The notes beneath the pieces were generated by a model. It saw nothing but the letters and a program-made list of their open reading frames with translations. It did no database searches and was not told where the DNA came from. This document shows, piece after piece, positions 8,591-17,880 of a stretch of DNA of 64,000 bases. Each line of letters begins with the position of its first letter. The stretch's first letter is position 1. Origin of the DNA: Bifidobacterium animalis subsp. animalis ATCC 25527. Lineage in GTDB: Bacteria > Actinomycetota > Actinomycetes > Actinomycetales > Bifidobacteriaceae. Location: assembly GCF_000260715.1 (NCBI RefSeq), contig NC_017834.1, positions 558,001-622,000 of the forward strand, given 5' to 3'. Both the position numbers and the translations under genes were made by a program.

Positions 8591-9409
8591 ATGAATACTA
8601 TGAAGCGTTCTATTTCGATTGCCGCCGCTGTAGTTGCAGCCTCGCTTGCGCTCACCGGCATCGCGCCGGCCGCAAACGCCGCCGACTCCCAGTCGGGCTC
8701 GAGCTACGTCGTATCGACCCGTTCGTTCCCGAAGGTGAACGTGGCCAAGGCGAACTTCTTCGCCGAGGCGACCTCCACGGAAGTCGACAAGGACTCCAAC
8801 TGGGGCGGTCTGGGTTCAATGGATGTTCCACAGACAAAATCCACGGCAGAGAAGGAAGCGGAATCCCGCGCCCAAACCGAGAAGGAAGCTGCTGAGCAGC
8901 GTGCGCAGCAGGAGGCCGCCGCACAGGCGGCACGTGAGCAGGCCGCGGCCGCAAGCCGTGACCAGGCGCGTGAATCCCTCACCGAAGCCAACGCCAACGC
9001 CACTCAGCAGGAGGCCGCTCCGGCCGCGCAGGCAGCAGCTGCCCCATCCGTGCCCACCAGCAAGAACGGTGCAGCCATCGCCTCCTATGCCCAGAAGTTC
9101 ATCGGGGCCCCCTATGTATTGGGTGGCACCACTCCGAGCGGCTGGGATTGCTCTGGATTCGTCATGTATGTCTTCTCCCAGTTCGGCATTAATCTGCCGC
9201 GCACCTCGGGCGCCCAGGCCGGTGTCGGAACCGCCGTTCCGAGCCTCGCCGAGGCCCAGCCGGGCGACATCATCGCGAATGCCAACCATGCCGCCATCTA
9301 TATTGGCAATGGCATGATCGTCAACGCGTTGAACCCGGCGCAGGGTACGCAGGTCACCAATCTCTCGGCATTCGGTGGTGCTGCCTACAGCATCCGTCGA
9401 GTTCTGTGA
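8591..9409 (+). CDS. Secreted NlpC/P60 peptidoglycan endopeptidase
   Basis: This 272-aa protein has a clear Sec signal peptide (MKRSISIAAAVVAASL, with cleavage near ANAADS). A Glu/Ala/Gln-rich coiled-coil spacer spans about residues 85-150, and a C-terminal NlpC/P60 domain follows. The catalytic Cys is in GWDCSGFVMYVFSQFG, the His in ANHAAIYIGNG. It should cleave gamma-D-Glu/diamino-acid stem-peptide bonds outside the cell. The start may be 8591 or the ATG at 8600. Neither has a Shine-Dalgarno; TACTGT lies 8 nt before 8591. A hairpin terminator follows. Confidence 0.9.
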   Translation: MNTMKRSISIAAAVVAASLALTGIAPAANAADSQSGSSYVVSTRSFPKVNVAKANFFAEATSTEVDKDSNWGGLGSMDVPQTKSTAEKEAESRAQTEKEAAEQRAQQEAAAQAAREQAAAASRDQARESLTEANANATQQEAAPAAQAAAAPSVPTSKNGAAIASYAQKFIGAPYVLGGTTPSGWDCSGFVMYVFSQFGINLPRTSGAQAGVGTAVPSLAEAQPGDIIANANHAAIYIGNGMIVNALNPAQGTQVTNLSAFGGAAYSIRRVL

Positions 9410-9426
9410 CCTCTCTTGATATACGG

Positions 9427-9467
9427 TGAAGGGCCGCGCATCCGTTCTTGGGTGTGCGGCCCTTCAC
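9427..9467 (+). terminator. Hairpin terminator after NlpC/P60 gene
   Basis: A perfect 12-bp stem, GTGAAGGGCCGC with GCGGCCCTTCAC, has a 17-nt loop and starts 18 bp after the stop codon. No U-tract follows. Confidence 0.65.
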
Positions 9468-9493
9468 ATTCCGGCGTGTATACCGCAGCACCT

Positions 9494-9545
9494 CTTGCGT
9501 GAAAAGGGTCCGTAAGATGACCGGCGCTGTCCCCTTTTACGCAAG
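9494..9545. repeat. 52-bp hairpin repeat, unit A1
   Basis: The arms CTTGCGTGAAAAGGG and CCCTTTTACGCAAG enclose a variable loop; total length is 52 bp. Similar units occur at 9604, 16526 and 16598, all built as CGTAAAAGG(G/A)G - loop - CTCCTTTTACG. Non-coding. Confidence 0.75.
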
Positions 9546-9603
9546 AGGTCGCGCATAGGTCACGCACAGACCCTGCACGGATCGCGCATGGAGCGATGGC
9601 CCC

Positions 9604-9655
9604 CTGACGTAAAAGGAGCCAATGCCAGGGGGTTATTTGTCTCCTTTTACGGCTC
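9604..9655. repeat. 52-bp hairpin repeat, unit A2
   Basis: CTGACGTAAAAGGAG and CTCCTTTTACGGCTC form arms around a loop unrelated to that of unit A1. It has the same length and architecture. The rest of 9656-9863 holds the leader of the universal stress gene and nothing else I recognise. Confidence 0.75.
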
Positions 9656-9863
9656 TTACATGCTCAAAGGGAAGAGCCCCTTCTACACAGGAGTATGCGG
9701 AGCTGGCGGATGGCGACCCGATATTGGGCGATCTGCGGGCGCATGGCATATCGACAGGCGTATCGATTTGTGTGGATTTCACCGCCGAAACGCGCGCGCA
9801 TGCGGCGGCACGGTATTCTAGATACCAGTACTTGTTTCATTGCTGGTCAAGGAGGTCCCTCAT

Positions 9864-10901
9864 ATGAACGACAACACAATCCTCGTCGGAGTAGACGGTT
9901 CACACGCGAGCTACAAGGCGACATGGTGGGCCGCGAACTATGCCAAGCACATGGGACTTTCCTTGCAGATTGTCTGCGCATACTCGCTGCCGAGCTATGC
10001 CGCCGTCTCGTTCGACGCCACATACACGTCGATGGGCGACGACAACGCCGCGCACAACGATGCCCAGGAGATTCTGTCGAAGGCCAAGGCAATCGCCGAT
10101 GAGCAGGGCGTGGATGCGCAGACGCTCATCGTGACGGGCGACCCGTCGTCGGTGTTCGTCGAACTGTCGCGCAACTACAATCTGATCGTCATCGGCAACC
10201 GCGGCAAGGGAGGACTGGCGGAGCGTCTGCTCGGCACGACGAGCTCGAGCCTGCCGGCATACGCATACTGCCCGATCGTCGTCGTGCCGTACACCGACGA
10301 CAAAGACAATCTGCTGCATCTCAACAATGTGATCACCAAGGTGGCCGTTGGGTCCGATGACACGAAGTGGGGCCTGCGCGCACTGCAGATCGCCGCGGAT
10401 TTCGCCGCGAGCTGGGGCGCCGAGCTGGACGTGATCACCGTGGTGCCGGGCACCACCAATCTCGACGATCCTGCGGAGAAGCAGAAGTTCGAAGATGTGC
10501 TCGACGCGCGGCTGGAATCCATCCGCACGACACACCCCGACCTCAAGATTCGCAAATCGATTGTGTCCGGCCGTGCAGTGGAGACGCTCACCAAGGCCAG
10601 TCATACGCACGACATCGTGGTGGTCGGTTCCTGCGGCCGTGGAGGTCTCACCGGTCTGCTGCTCAACTCCACCAGCCAGGGGTTGCTCCAGCATTCGGCG
10701 TCGCCGGTCTACGTGGTGCCGCGCAAGTTCGTGGAGGCGGAGGAACAGCGTGTGAAGACGGGCACCGCATCGGGAACCGAGGCCGCCGAAGTGACGTCGC
10801 TCGAGGAATTCGTGCGCGAGGTACCGGTTGAGCGCGCCAGCGAGGAAACCGAACGCCAGATCGAGATCGACATCGACCCGAAGGCGCACGAGTACCGGTA
10901 G
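9864..10901 (+). CDS. Tandem-domain universal stress protein
   Basis: This 345-aa protein has two UspA domains. Domain 1 (about residues 1-145) opens NTILVGVDGS and ends with the ATP-binding pattern G-2x-G-9x-G-T (GNRGKGGLAERLLGT). Domain 2 (about 155-300) has GSCGRGGLTGLLLNS, where the last Gly is Asn, so nucleotide binding may differ. A charged tail follows. These are cytosolic proteins induced by stress or energy limitation; the precise role is unknown. The start at 9864 has a consensus AAGGAGG; the in-frame ATG at 9840 does not. A strong terminator follows. Confidence 0.92.
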   Translation: MNDNTILVGVDGSHASYKATWWAANYAKHMGLSLQIVCAYSLPSYAAVSFDATYTSMGDDNAAHNDAQEILSKAKAIADEQGVDAQTLIVTGDPSSVFVELSRNYNLIVIGNRGKGGLAERLLGTTSSSLPAYAYCPIVVVPYTDDKDNLLHLNNVITKVAVGSDDTKWGLRALQIAADFAASWGAELDVITVVPGTTNLDDPAEKQKFEDVLDARLESIRTTHPDLKIRKSIVSGRAVETLTKASHTHDIVVVGSCGRGGLTGLLLNSTSQGLLQHSASPVYVVPRKFVEAEEQRVKTGTASGTEAAEVTSLEEFVREVPVERASEETERQIEIDIDPKAHEYR

Positions 10902-10943
10902 GACGATAACGAACAGTAGTCGGGTGGTCTCCCGATAACGAAA

Positions 10944-10986
10944 AGCCGCCGTGGGCAATGCAATCGATGCATTGCCCACGGCGGCT
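10944..10986. terminator. Strong bidirectional terminator
   Basis: A perfect 19-bp stem, with arms AGCCGCCGTGGGCAATGCA and its complement and a 5-nt loop, lies between the convergent stress-protein and OsmC genes. AAAA precedes it, giving a short U-run for the OsmC direction. Confidence 0.85.
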
Positions 10987-11007
10987 CTCCATTTGCGCCG
11001 CGTTCGG

Positions 11008-11421
11008 TCAGCTGCGCACCTCGATGTCCATGCGCACCGGTGTGACCTGCTCATAGGTGTGCTTGACGGTGCATCCCTTGTCGACGTGAGCGCGCACACG
11101 CTTCTTGAGCTTCTCGACGTCCTCCGAGGAGAGGTTTGCGTCGGTGGCGTCAATCATGAGCGTCTCGTTGAAGTTGATGTACGAGTCGTTGTCGGCGTCA
11201 TAGGTGCCGTCGACGACGATCTTGGCGCCCTTGCCCTCGCCGAGCGTGCTTTCGATGGCGAAGTTGCTGGACAGCGCTGCACAGCCCGCCAATGCGATCT
11301 TCATGAGATCGCCGGGCGTGAACTGGCCGCGGCCCTTGCCGAACTTGATGTGGGCGCCGTCATCGGAGAATGCGTCCCACGAGCCGTCCTTGTTGCGCTC
11401 GACCCAAATACGCTTGCTCAT
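11008..11421 (-). CDS. OsmC-family peroxiredoxin-like protein
   Basis: This 137-aa protein has the OsmC/Ohr fold signature. One conserved Cys is in [15 protein letters not shown] (near residue 47), the second in [11 protein letters not shown] (near 117). OsmC/Ohr proteins reduce organic hydroperoxides using this Cys pair. The spacing suits the OsmC/YhfA-type group; whether it is a true peroxidase cannot be decided here. It has a GGAAAGAAGG Shine-Dalgarno. It is divergent from thyA and shares a terminator with the stress-protein gene. Confidence 0.87.
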   Translation of the reverse strand: MSKRIWVERNKDGSWDAFSDDGAHIKFGKGRGQFTPGDLMKIALAGCAALSSNFAIESTLGEGKGAKIVVDGTYDADNDSYINFNETLMIDATDANLSSEDVEKLKKRVRAHVDKGCTVKHTYEQVTPVRMDIEVRS

Positions 11422-11554
11422 ACGTGCCTTCTTTCCACGCGGATGTGTCGTCTCGTTTACTCAACCACATTGTAGGCGGGTATATGCCCGCCGTGTCGGG
11501 CTGTATTCGCTCCCGGCATCGTCTCGTCAGACTTTGCGATTACGATTGCATGCC

Positions 11555-12427
<873 letters not shown>

Positions 12428-12552
12428 GGGTTACGGTCGATTCGATCGGCCGACATATGGAATTGCGGTGAAAACCCGCGAAAACGAAGCTGCAGGTCGT
12501 GCCTCGCCTATAGACTCAATTTACGTTTGAGACTTGTTCCAAGGAGTGAGAA

Positions 12553-13236
12553 ATGGAGTCTGGAAGTAGCCGCAGTGGCTATCACGAACCCGTGCCCGGA
12601 TCCGCCGGGCCAGAAGTCTTCGAGGATGACTGGGGAGATGATTTTCCCAAGACGTTCTCGGTGAATCTCATATGGGCGCAGGCAAACGACAAGGAAGGCC
12701 GTTCCGGTGCCATTGGGTATGAGGGTGAGATGCCCTGGCATCTGCCTGAAGACCTGAAGCGATTCAAGGAGCTCACCGTCTCCCATCCGGTGATCATGGG
12801 TCGCAAGACCTGGGAGGCGCTCAACGAGAAGTTCCGGCCGCTTCCGAAACGTGACAACATCGTGTTGTCGCGTGACCGTGATTTCCGTGCGCCGGGTGCC
12901 ACCGTGGTGGACAATCTGGAGGAGGCACTCGACATGGCCCGTCAGGAGGCCATTCCCGACGACGGACTCGACCGCAGCGAGATCTGGGTCATCGGCGGCT
13001 CCCAGCTGTTCAACCAGATGTTGCCAATGGCATCCAAGATCTACATGACGCAGGTCGACGCCAAGGTGAATGCGGACGCCTACGCTCCAGACCTCACCGA
13101 GGCGCTCAACAACGGTTCCTGGAAACTCATGGAGAATTCGGGATGGCTCACGCCGAAGAAGCCCGAAGGCATCGATCGCTACCGTTACCTGACGTTCGAA
13201 CGCAATACCGGCGACGAACAACCCGACGAGGAATAA
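12553..13236 (+). CDS. folA: Dihydrofolate reductase
   Basis: The core DHFR fold occupies residues about 36-218 of 227. It contains NLIWAQANDKEGRSGAIG, EMPWHLPEDLKRFK (Trp and the Asp/Glu-site loop), VIMGRKTWEAL, NIVLSRD and WVIGGSQLFNQML. It regenerates tetrahydrofolate after ThyA. The first 35 residues are an acidic, Ser/Gly-rich extension absent from typical 160-aa DHFRs and of unknown role. Start at 12553 with AAGGAGTGAGAA Shine-Dalgarno. The phosphatase gene follows 34 bp downstream, probably in the same transcript. Confidence 0.95.
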   Translation: MESGSSRSGYHEPVPGSAGPEVFEDDWGDDFPKTFSVNLIWAQANDKEGRSGAIGYEGEMPWHLPEDLKRFKELTVSHPVIMGRKTWEALNEKFRPLPKRDNIVLSRDRDFRAPGATVVDNLEEALDMARQEAIPDDGLDRSEIWVIGGSQLFNQMLPMASKIYMTQVDAKVNADAYAPDLTEALNNGSWKLMENSGWLTPKKPEGIDRYRYLTFERNTGDEQPDEE

Positions 13237-13270
13237 CCACACCAGAACACATGCGAGGGGAAAGAGACGA

Positions 13271-13807
13271 ATGGGCACGAAACCGCAGCCATACACGGTG
13301 ATGACCGTGTGCACCGGCAACATCTGCAGATCTCCAATGGCCGAGATTATTCTGCGCCACGAATTCGAGGAGCGCGGGCTTGGCGATCGGGTGCGCGTGG
13401 AATCCAGCGGTGTGAGCAGCGAAGAGCACGGCAACCCGATCGACCGCCGCGCCGTGAAAGTGCTGCGTGAGCATGGGTACGACATTCCGCCCGAACATTT
13501 CGCGCATCGCATCACCCCGAACGAGATCGCCGAGACGAACCTGTTCCTGCCCATGACTGCCTCGCATATGGGCGCGCTCATGCATATGCTGCCGTTGAGC
13601 AAGCGTTCGCATGTGTTCATGTATCGCAGTTTCGACCCGAACCTGCCAGATCCGCAGCCGGGACGTGAAAGCGACATCGATCTCGTCGACCCATGGTATG
13701 GGGGCCAGCGTGACTTCGAGATCGCCATCGACCAGATCGAGGAAGTCGCCCCATACATTGTCGACTATGTGGAGAAGCAGCTCGAGGCGCAGGACGCGAC
13801 GAGGTAG
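13271..13807 (+). CDS. Low-molecular-weight protein-tyrosine phosphatase
   Basis: This 178-aa protein shows the CX5R P-loop VCTGNICRSPMAE at residues about 13-25 and the general-acid Asp in VDPWYGGQRDF near residue 137, both diagnostic of LMW-PTP. In bacteria these enzymes act on protein tyrosine phosphates, or on arginine phosphates, often regulating polysaccharide or stress functions. The substrate here is unknown. The GAGGGGAAAGAG Shine-Dalgarno supports the start. It lies downstream of folA and ends at a strong terminator. Confidence 0.92.
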   Translation: MGTKPQPYTVMTVCTGNICRSPMAEIILRHEFEERGLGDRVRVESSGVSSEEHGNPIDRRAVKVLREHGYDIPPEHFAHRITPNEIAETNLFLPMTASHMGALMHMLPLSKRSHVFMYRSFDPNLPDPQPGRESDIDLVDPWYGGQRDFEIAIDQIEEVAPYIVDYVEKQLEAQDATR

Positions 13808-13850
13808 GGGCATAAGCGTTCATTGCGCAGCATGGTCTGTACGATCTATG

Positions 13851-13886
13851 GAAAGGGCTCCGTTCCTGATGGAACGGAGCCCTTTC
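13851..13886. terminator. Bidirectional terminator
   Basis: A perfect 16-bp stem (GAAAGGGCTCCGTTCC and complement) with a 4-nt loop lies between the convergent phosphatase and galE genes. Confidence 0.85.
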
Positions 13887-13905
13887 GCGTGCAGGATGGA
13901 ATGCG

Positions 13906-14916
13906 TCAGTCGGTCTGCTTCCAGGTCTCCACGTCGATGTGGTGATCTGGGTTCGCCTGCCATGCGTTCCATGCGGATTCGACGATGTCTTCGACGTCGT
14001 ACTTGGCATGCCAGCCCAGCTCGGTGTTGATGCGCTCAGGGGAGCCGATCAGATGCGGCGGATCGCCGGCACGACGGCCCATGACGGTCTCCTTGAACGG
14101 CAGGCCGGTGACCTTCTTCACCTCGTCCACGATCTGACGCACCGAGGTGCCCTCGCCAGTGCCCACATTGAACACATCGTACTTGCGCTCGTCACGATCG
14201 AGGTACTTCAATGCGGCGATGTGCGCATCGGCGAGATCGGAGACGTGAATGTAGTCGCGCACGCAGGTGCCGTCCGGAGTCGGGTAGTCGTCGCCGAAGA
14301 TCGCCGGCGCCTTGCCCTGTGTGAGACGGTCGAAGAGCATCGGGATGAGGTTCAGGATGGCCGGGTCCTCGAGCTGGACGGGGCCGCAGCCGGCGACATT
14401 GAAGTAGCGCAGTCCGCAGAACCGAATGCCGTACGGCTGCTCACAGGCACGCGCCATCCATTCGCCGAACAGCTTGGTCTGGCCGTATGGGTTGATCGGA
14501 ACCATCGGTTCGACGTCTTCGGGCACCACATCGACCGGCGGCACGCCGTAAGTGGCGGCGGACGAGGAGAAGACGAGCTTCTTCACGCCGGCTCCCTTCA
14601 TGCCTTCGAGCACATTGAGCATACCGTTGATGTTCTGCTGGTAATACCACAGCGGCTTCTCCACGGATTCGCCGACCTGCTTGCGGGCTGCGAAGTGGAT
14701 GACTGAGTCCACATTCTCGGCCTCCATGATCTCGGCAAGACGTTCGCCGGCTCCCGGTGCCGCGATGTCCATGCCGTAAAGGCGCGCGTTGCCGATGCGA
14801 TCCGGCTTGCCGTAGCTCAGGTCGTCGACTACGACGACGTCTTCGCCGGCCTCGTGCAGTGCATGGACGACATGCGCGCCGATGTAGCCGCAGCCGCCTG
14901 TGACAAGAACAGTCAT
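13906..14916 (-). CDS. galE: UDP-glucose 4-epimerase
   Basis: This 336-aa SDR enzyme interconverts UDP-galactose and UDP-glucose, the last step of galactose use by the Leloir pathway, and supplies UDP-galactose for polysaccharides. The NAD site GGCGYIGAHVV is at residues 7-17. The catalytic Ser is in FSSSAATYG, the Tyr/Lys pair in NPYGQTKLFGE, and the substrate-loop stretch is GRRAGDPPHLIGSPER. Start at 14916 with AAGGAAAGG Shine-Dalgarno; the open frame extends 19 codons upstream without support. It is isolated here from other gal genes but complements the lac locus at 32-38 kb. Confidence 0.95.
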   Translation of the reverse strand: MTVLVTGGCGYIGAHVVHALHEAGEDVVVVDDLSYGKPDRIGNARLYGMDIAAPGAGERLAEIMEAENVDSVIHFAARKQVGESVEKPLWYYQQNINGMLNVLEGMKGAGVKKLVFSSSAATYGVPPVDVVPEDVEPMVPINPYGQTKLFGEWMARACEQPYGIRFCGLRYFNVAGCGPVQLEDPAILNLIPMLFDRLTQGKAPAIFGDDYPTPDGTCVRDYIHVSDLADAHIAALKYLDRDERKYDVFNVGTGEGTSVRQIVDEVKKVTGLPFKETVMGRRAGDPPHLIGSPERINTELGWHAKYDVEDIVESAWNAWQANPDHHIDVETWKQTD

Positions 14917-15252
14917 GTTAAGCCTTTCCTTACAGCTGGTATGAACAAAGGAATGGTAGAAATGTATTCGCAATGTTCATATATGTGCGTTTATAGTGTA
15001 ACACCCGAACACTATCGAACACAAATCCGTCGTCGGTGTGTCGCTTGGCGAGCATGCCGGTTTCTGTTCGACTGTCGCGGGAAGGCAGCGCCCGCCGCCT
15101 TCCAGTCTAGAGGCCCTCCTGACGAATGTCGCCCGGCATAACGCATTATGGCGATATTCGCGCGCGACGGAGTGCGGTGGAACGGTGGGCGGTTTTGCCT
15201 GGGCGTGCGCTCGCTGGCCATTTCTCGGCTGTGTCAGGGTAGACTGAGCCGT
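14917..15252. other. Divergent promoter region galE / trmB
   Basis: This is a 336-bp non-coding stretch. On the minus strand TTCGAT - 18 bp - TATAAA (near 14990-15020) is a candidate galE promoter. On the plus strand TAGACT (15239-15245 region) lies 7 nt before the trmB ATG. Nothing else was recognised. Confidence 0.4.
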
Positions 15253-16098
15253 ATGACTGAGCAAAACAGGAATCTGGAGGAATCCGGCAACGGCGGCGCG
15301 GCGAACAATCCGCTTCACGGGCGCAAGGTGCTTTCGTTCGTGCGGCGTTCCGCGCGTCTCGATGCACGATTGCAACGGGCGCTCGACACCTATGCCGATG
15401 AGTACATCCTCTCCGATATCGCGCTGGCGGAGGGGAGTCTCGACCCGCGCGAAGGGTTCGTGTTCTCCCGGGACTATGTGCAAGGGCAGTGGGGGAACGG
15501 CAATCCGCTGACCGTGGAGATCGGCAGTGGTCAAGGCGAGAATGTGGTGGCCGCGGCCGCGGAGCATCCCGAGCGCAATTTCCTGGCGCTCGAGGTGTAT
15601 GACCCTGGCGTCGCGCACACCGTGCTGCTGTCGGGCAAGCGTGGATTGCGGAATCTGCGGGTGGCCCAGATCAACGCGCCTGAGTTGTTCGCGGTGATGG
15701 AGCCCGGTGCGCTTGACGAGGTGTGGACGTTCTTCCCTGACCCATGGCCGAAGATGCGGCATCACAAGCGCAGGCTCGTGCAGCCCGAGCTTGCGCGCGA
15801 CGTGCATGCGTCGCTTGGTGTCGACGGGGTGTGGCGCATCGCCACCGACATCGAGGACTATGCGTTGCATGTGCATGAGGTGATGGATGCACGGCGGGAT
15901 TTCGAGAATCTCGGCACGCTGACGGTGAGCCTGCCCGTCGAGCATGTGGGCAAGGGCAATGCCGAATCGGCCGCCGCGCTTCCCCATGCCGATTTCATGG
16001 AGTCGGAGCGTTTCGATGGCCGTGTGCTCACGAATTTCGAAAGGAAGGGACTGGCCGCGGGGCGCGTGATCCACGATTTCGCATACCGTGCCGTGTGA
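15253..16098 (+). CDS. trmB: tRNA (guanine-N7)-methyltransferase
   Basis: This 281-aa SAM-dependent enzyme forms m7G46 in tRNA. The SAM-binding motif is [15 protein letters not shown] near residues 95-109, followed by [13 protein letters not shown]. The TrmB signature [17 protein letters not shown] is near 158-175. Length is a little above the usual 220-250 because of an N-terminal extension of about 45 residues. The ATG at 15253 is preceded by TAGACT at 7 nt and no Shine-Dalgarno (probable leaderless mRNA). A tRNA-Glu gene lies 117 bp downstream. Confidence 0.92.
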   Translation: MTEQNRNLEESGNGGAANNPLHGRKVLSFVRRSARLDARLQRALDTYADEYILSDIALAEGSLDPREGFVFSRDYVQGQWGNGNPLTVEIGSGQGENVVAAAAEHPERNFLALEVYDPGVAHTVLLSGKRGLRNLRVAQINAPELFAVMEPGALDEVWTFFPDPWPKMRHHKRRLVQPELARDVHASLGVDGVWRIATDIEDYALHVHEVMDARRDFENLGTLTVSLPVEHVGKGNAESAAALPHADFMESERFDGRVLTNFERKGLAAGRVIHDFAYRAV

Positions 16099-16215
16099 GG
16101 TGTCTGATTGCTCGTGCGTCCTGCCGACTTTCGGGGCTGCGGGGCGCCATGCAAGGCCGACACGCCGAATTTGCGCTATGAATGGATTCGTGTACTATTA
16201 ATCGAGTTGTCGAAA

Positions 16216-16287
16216 GCCCCCTTCGTCTAACGGTTAGGACACCAGACTTTCAATCTGACAACGAGAGTTCGACTCTCTCAGGGGGTA
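16216..16287 (+). tRNA. tRNA-Glu (anticodon TTC)
   Basis: The full cloverleaf is present. The acceptor GCCCCCT pairs with AGGGGGT (G1-U72 wobble). The anticodon loop is CTTTCAA and the T-loop TTCGACT. CCA is not encoded. A terminator follows immediately. Confidence 0.95.
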
Positions 16288-16294
16288 CAAAGTA

Positions 16295-16354
16295 AAAGCC
16301 TTGGAGTTTCAACGATTCCAAGGCTTTTTATTATATTCCAAGGCTTTTTATTAT
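16295..16354 (+). terminator. tRNA-Glu terminator with duplicated 3' arm
   Basis: AAGCCTTGGA pairs with TTCCAAGGCTT and a T-rich tail follows. The 20-nt segment ATTCCAAGGCTTTTTATTAT (16315-16334) is repeated perfectly and immediately at 16335-16354, giving two alternative 3' arms. Confidence 0.8.
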
Positions 16355-16525
16355 CCGGTACCAACCCAGTAACAGCACGCCGAAGAAAAACACCAGATCA
16401 CCGCCACAGCTCGAACACACTTCTTGTCACTTAACTTCGAATTCGACACTTACACTGCCAAAGCGTCGAATGTTTGGTCATCTGTTTGAGTTGTGGTATT
16501 CCTGTATACCTTGTACACCTTGGTT

Positions 16526-16577
16526 CTGCGTAAAAGGGGACATCTGAAGCAGCTATTTCCTCCCTTTTTACGTAAGG
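16526..16577. repeat. 52-bp hairpin repeat, unit A3
   Basis: CTGCGTAAAAGGGGA and CCCTTTTTACGTAAGG form arms around a variable loop. It has the same architecture and length as the units at 9494 and 9604. Confidence 0.75.
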
Positions 16578-16597
16578 GAAGAGTAAGGGCGATTATT

Positions 16598-16648
16598 CTG
16601 TGTAAAAGGGGATGTCTGGGTGCCTGGTTGTGTCTCTATTTACGTCAG
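16598..16648. repeat. 51-bp hairpin repeat, unit A4
   Basis: CTGTGTAAAAGGGG and CTCTATTTACGTCAG are imperfect arms of the same family, 72 bp after unit A3 and ending 18 bp before the 3' end of the YdcF-like gene. Confidence 0.7.
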
Positions 16649-16666
16649 AGTAGTTGTCGAGATGTG

Positions 16667-17734
16667 TTACACGAGATGCTGGATCGCCTGCACGAGTCCG
16701 ACGACGCCGCTGACCCAGAACGGCGTGAGCAGGAGGGCCAGTATGGCAATCTGCCATTTGCGCGTCATCGAAACATAGGCGATGAATTCGCGCAGCATCG
16801 CGTTCAGCGAGAAATACCAAGGGGTCTTCGAACCATAGCCGACGGCGTTCATCTGCAGTTTCTTCGATAGCAGCAGCGCGCGGAATACATGGTAGCCGGT
16901 GGAGACAATGGCCGTCTTCCCGTTTGGATCGGCGAACAGATTCCGTGAGAACAGCAGATTCTCGCGGGTGTTGCGTGAGCGCTCCTCGCAGATGGTGTTT
17001 GCCGGCTCTGCGCCGTGAGCGAGCGCCCATGCCTTCATTGCCACGCCTTCGGGAACGTCTTCGCCTGCGCCCTGGCCGCCGGAGAGGATGAGCCGCGCGT
17101 GCGGATCCTGCCGTTGGATTTCGATTCCCTTGGCGATGCGTTTTTGCAGCAGAGGGGGGACCGTCTCGCCGAAGAGCCCGGAACCGAGCACGACAATCTG
17201 TGAGATGTTCCTCGCTTTGCCGAAATGGATGAGATTGAGCGCGGAGGAGAGGCAGTAGATGGCGAGCTGGGCGGAGAAGTAGAACGTGCATGCGGAAAGC
17301 ACGCCGAACACCCAGTTGACGGCGTCGTTGTGCACGCTCGCGACGATGGCCGGGAATACCAACAGGTCGAAGCAAATAAGCACGCCCAGCGCCAGCGACA
17401 GGCAATTGGCGGGGGAGAGGCCCTCGCGTCGCAGGAGTCGAATGCCTTCGGCGATGAGGAAGATGCCAAGGGCGAACGGAAACAGCAGCAATGCCACGGC
17501 GACGAGGGAGATGGCGATGAGCGCCAAGGTGCCGAGCAGGGAACCGGTGACATACTGAGATGCCGTCATGAGCAATACGATCGAGGTGGCCCCGATGCCG
17601 AGCAGCATGACGAAGGCGGAGAACCCGGACCACAACGAACGGCGGTTGAATGCCATGGTGAGCGCGAAGAATGTGACGCCAACGAGCAATGGGCACCATG
17701 TGAGCAGGGTTGTCATTGCGGAATCGGCTTGCAT
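16667..17734 (-). CDS. YdcF/SanA-like (DUF218) membrane protein
   Basis: This 355-aa protein has about five N-terminal membrane helices (residues 8-165), a DUF218 domain (about 178-325) and a final helix. DUF218 motifs seen are VVLGSGLFGETVPPLLQKR, LILSGGQGAGEDVPEG, NTICEERSRNTRENLLFSR and AIVSTGYHVFRALLL. The family includes YdcF (SAM-binding) and SanA/ElyC (envelope barrier); the actual reaction is unclear. An AAGGAGACCCC Shine-Dalgarno fixes the start. It is divergent from the nucleotidase-like gene across a palindrome. Confidence 0.88.
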   Translation of the reverse strand: MQADSAMTTLLTWCPLLVGVTFFALTMAFNRRSLWSGFSAFVMLLGIGATSIVLLMTASQYVTGSLLGTLALIAISLVAVALLLFPFALGIFLIAEGIRLLRREGLSPANCLSLALGVLICFDLLVFPAIVASVHNDAVNWVFGVLSACTFYFSAQLAIYCLSSALNLIHFGKARNISQIVVLGSGLFGETVPPLLQKRIAKGIEIQRQDPHARLILSGGQGAGEDVPEGVAMKAWALAHGAEPANTICEERSRNTRENLLFSRNLFADPNGKTAIVSTGYHVFRALLLSKKLQMNAVGYGSKTPWYFSLNAMLREFIAYVSMTRKWQIAILALLLTPFWVSGVVGLVQAIQHLV

Positions 17735-17761
17735 GGGGTCTCCTTATGAGTGGATGAGCGA

Positions 17762-17775
17762 CTATCATATGATAG
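17762..17775. promoter_or_regulatory. 14-bp perfect palindrome in divergent promoter region
   Basis: CTATCATATGATAG lies 27 bp upstream of the YdcF-like start and 105 bp upstream of the nucleotidase start. It is a candidate operator; the cognate protein is unknown. Confidence 0.4.
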
Positions 17776-17880
17776 CCAAATTCGGGCTGTGCTGAGTCCA
17801 GTACGCGTCGCGGCGGGGAATGCCGGTGCGGCCGCCCGGCGGTGCATTACAATGATTGGATCGGACGAACGGGAGGCGAT

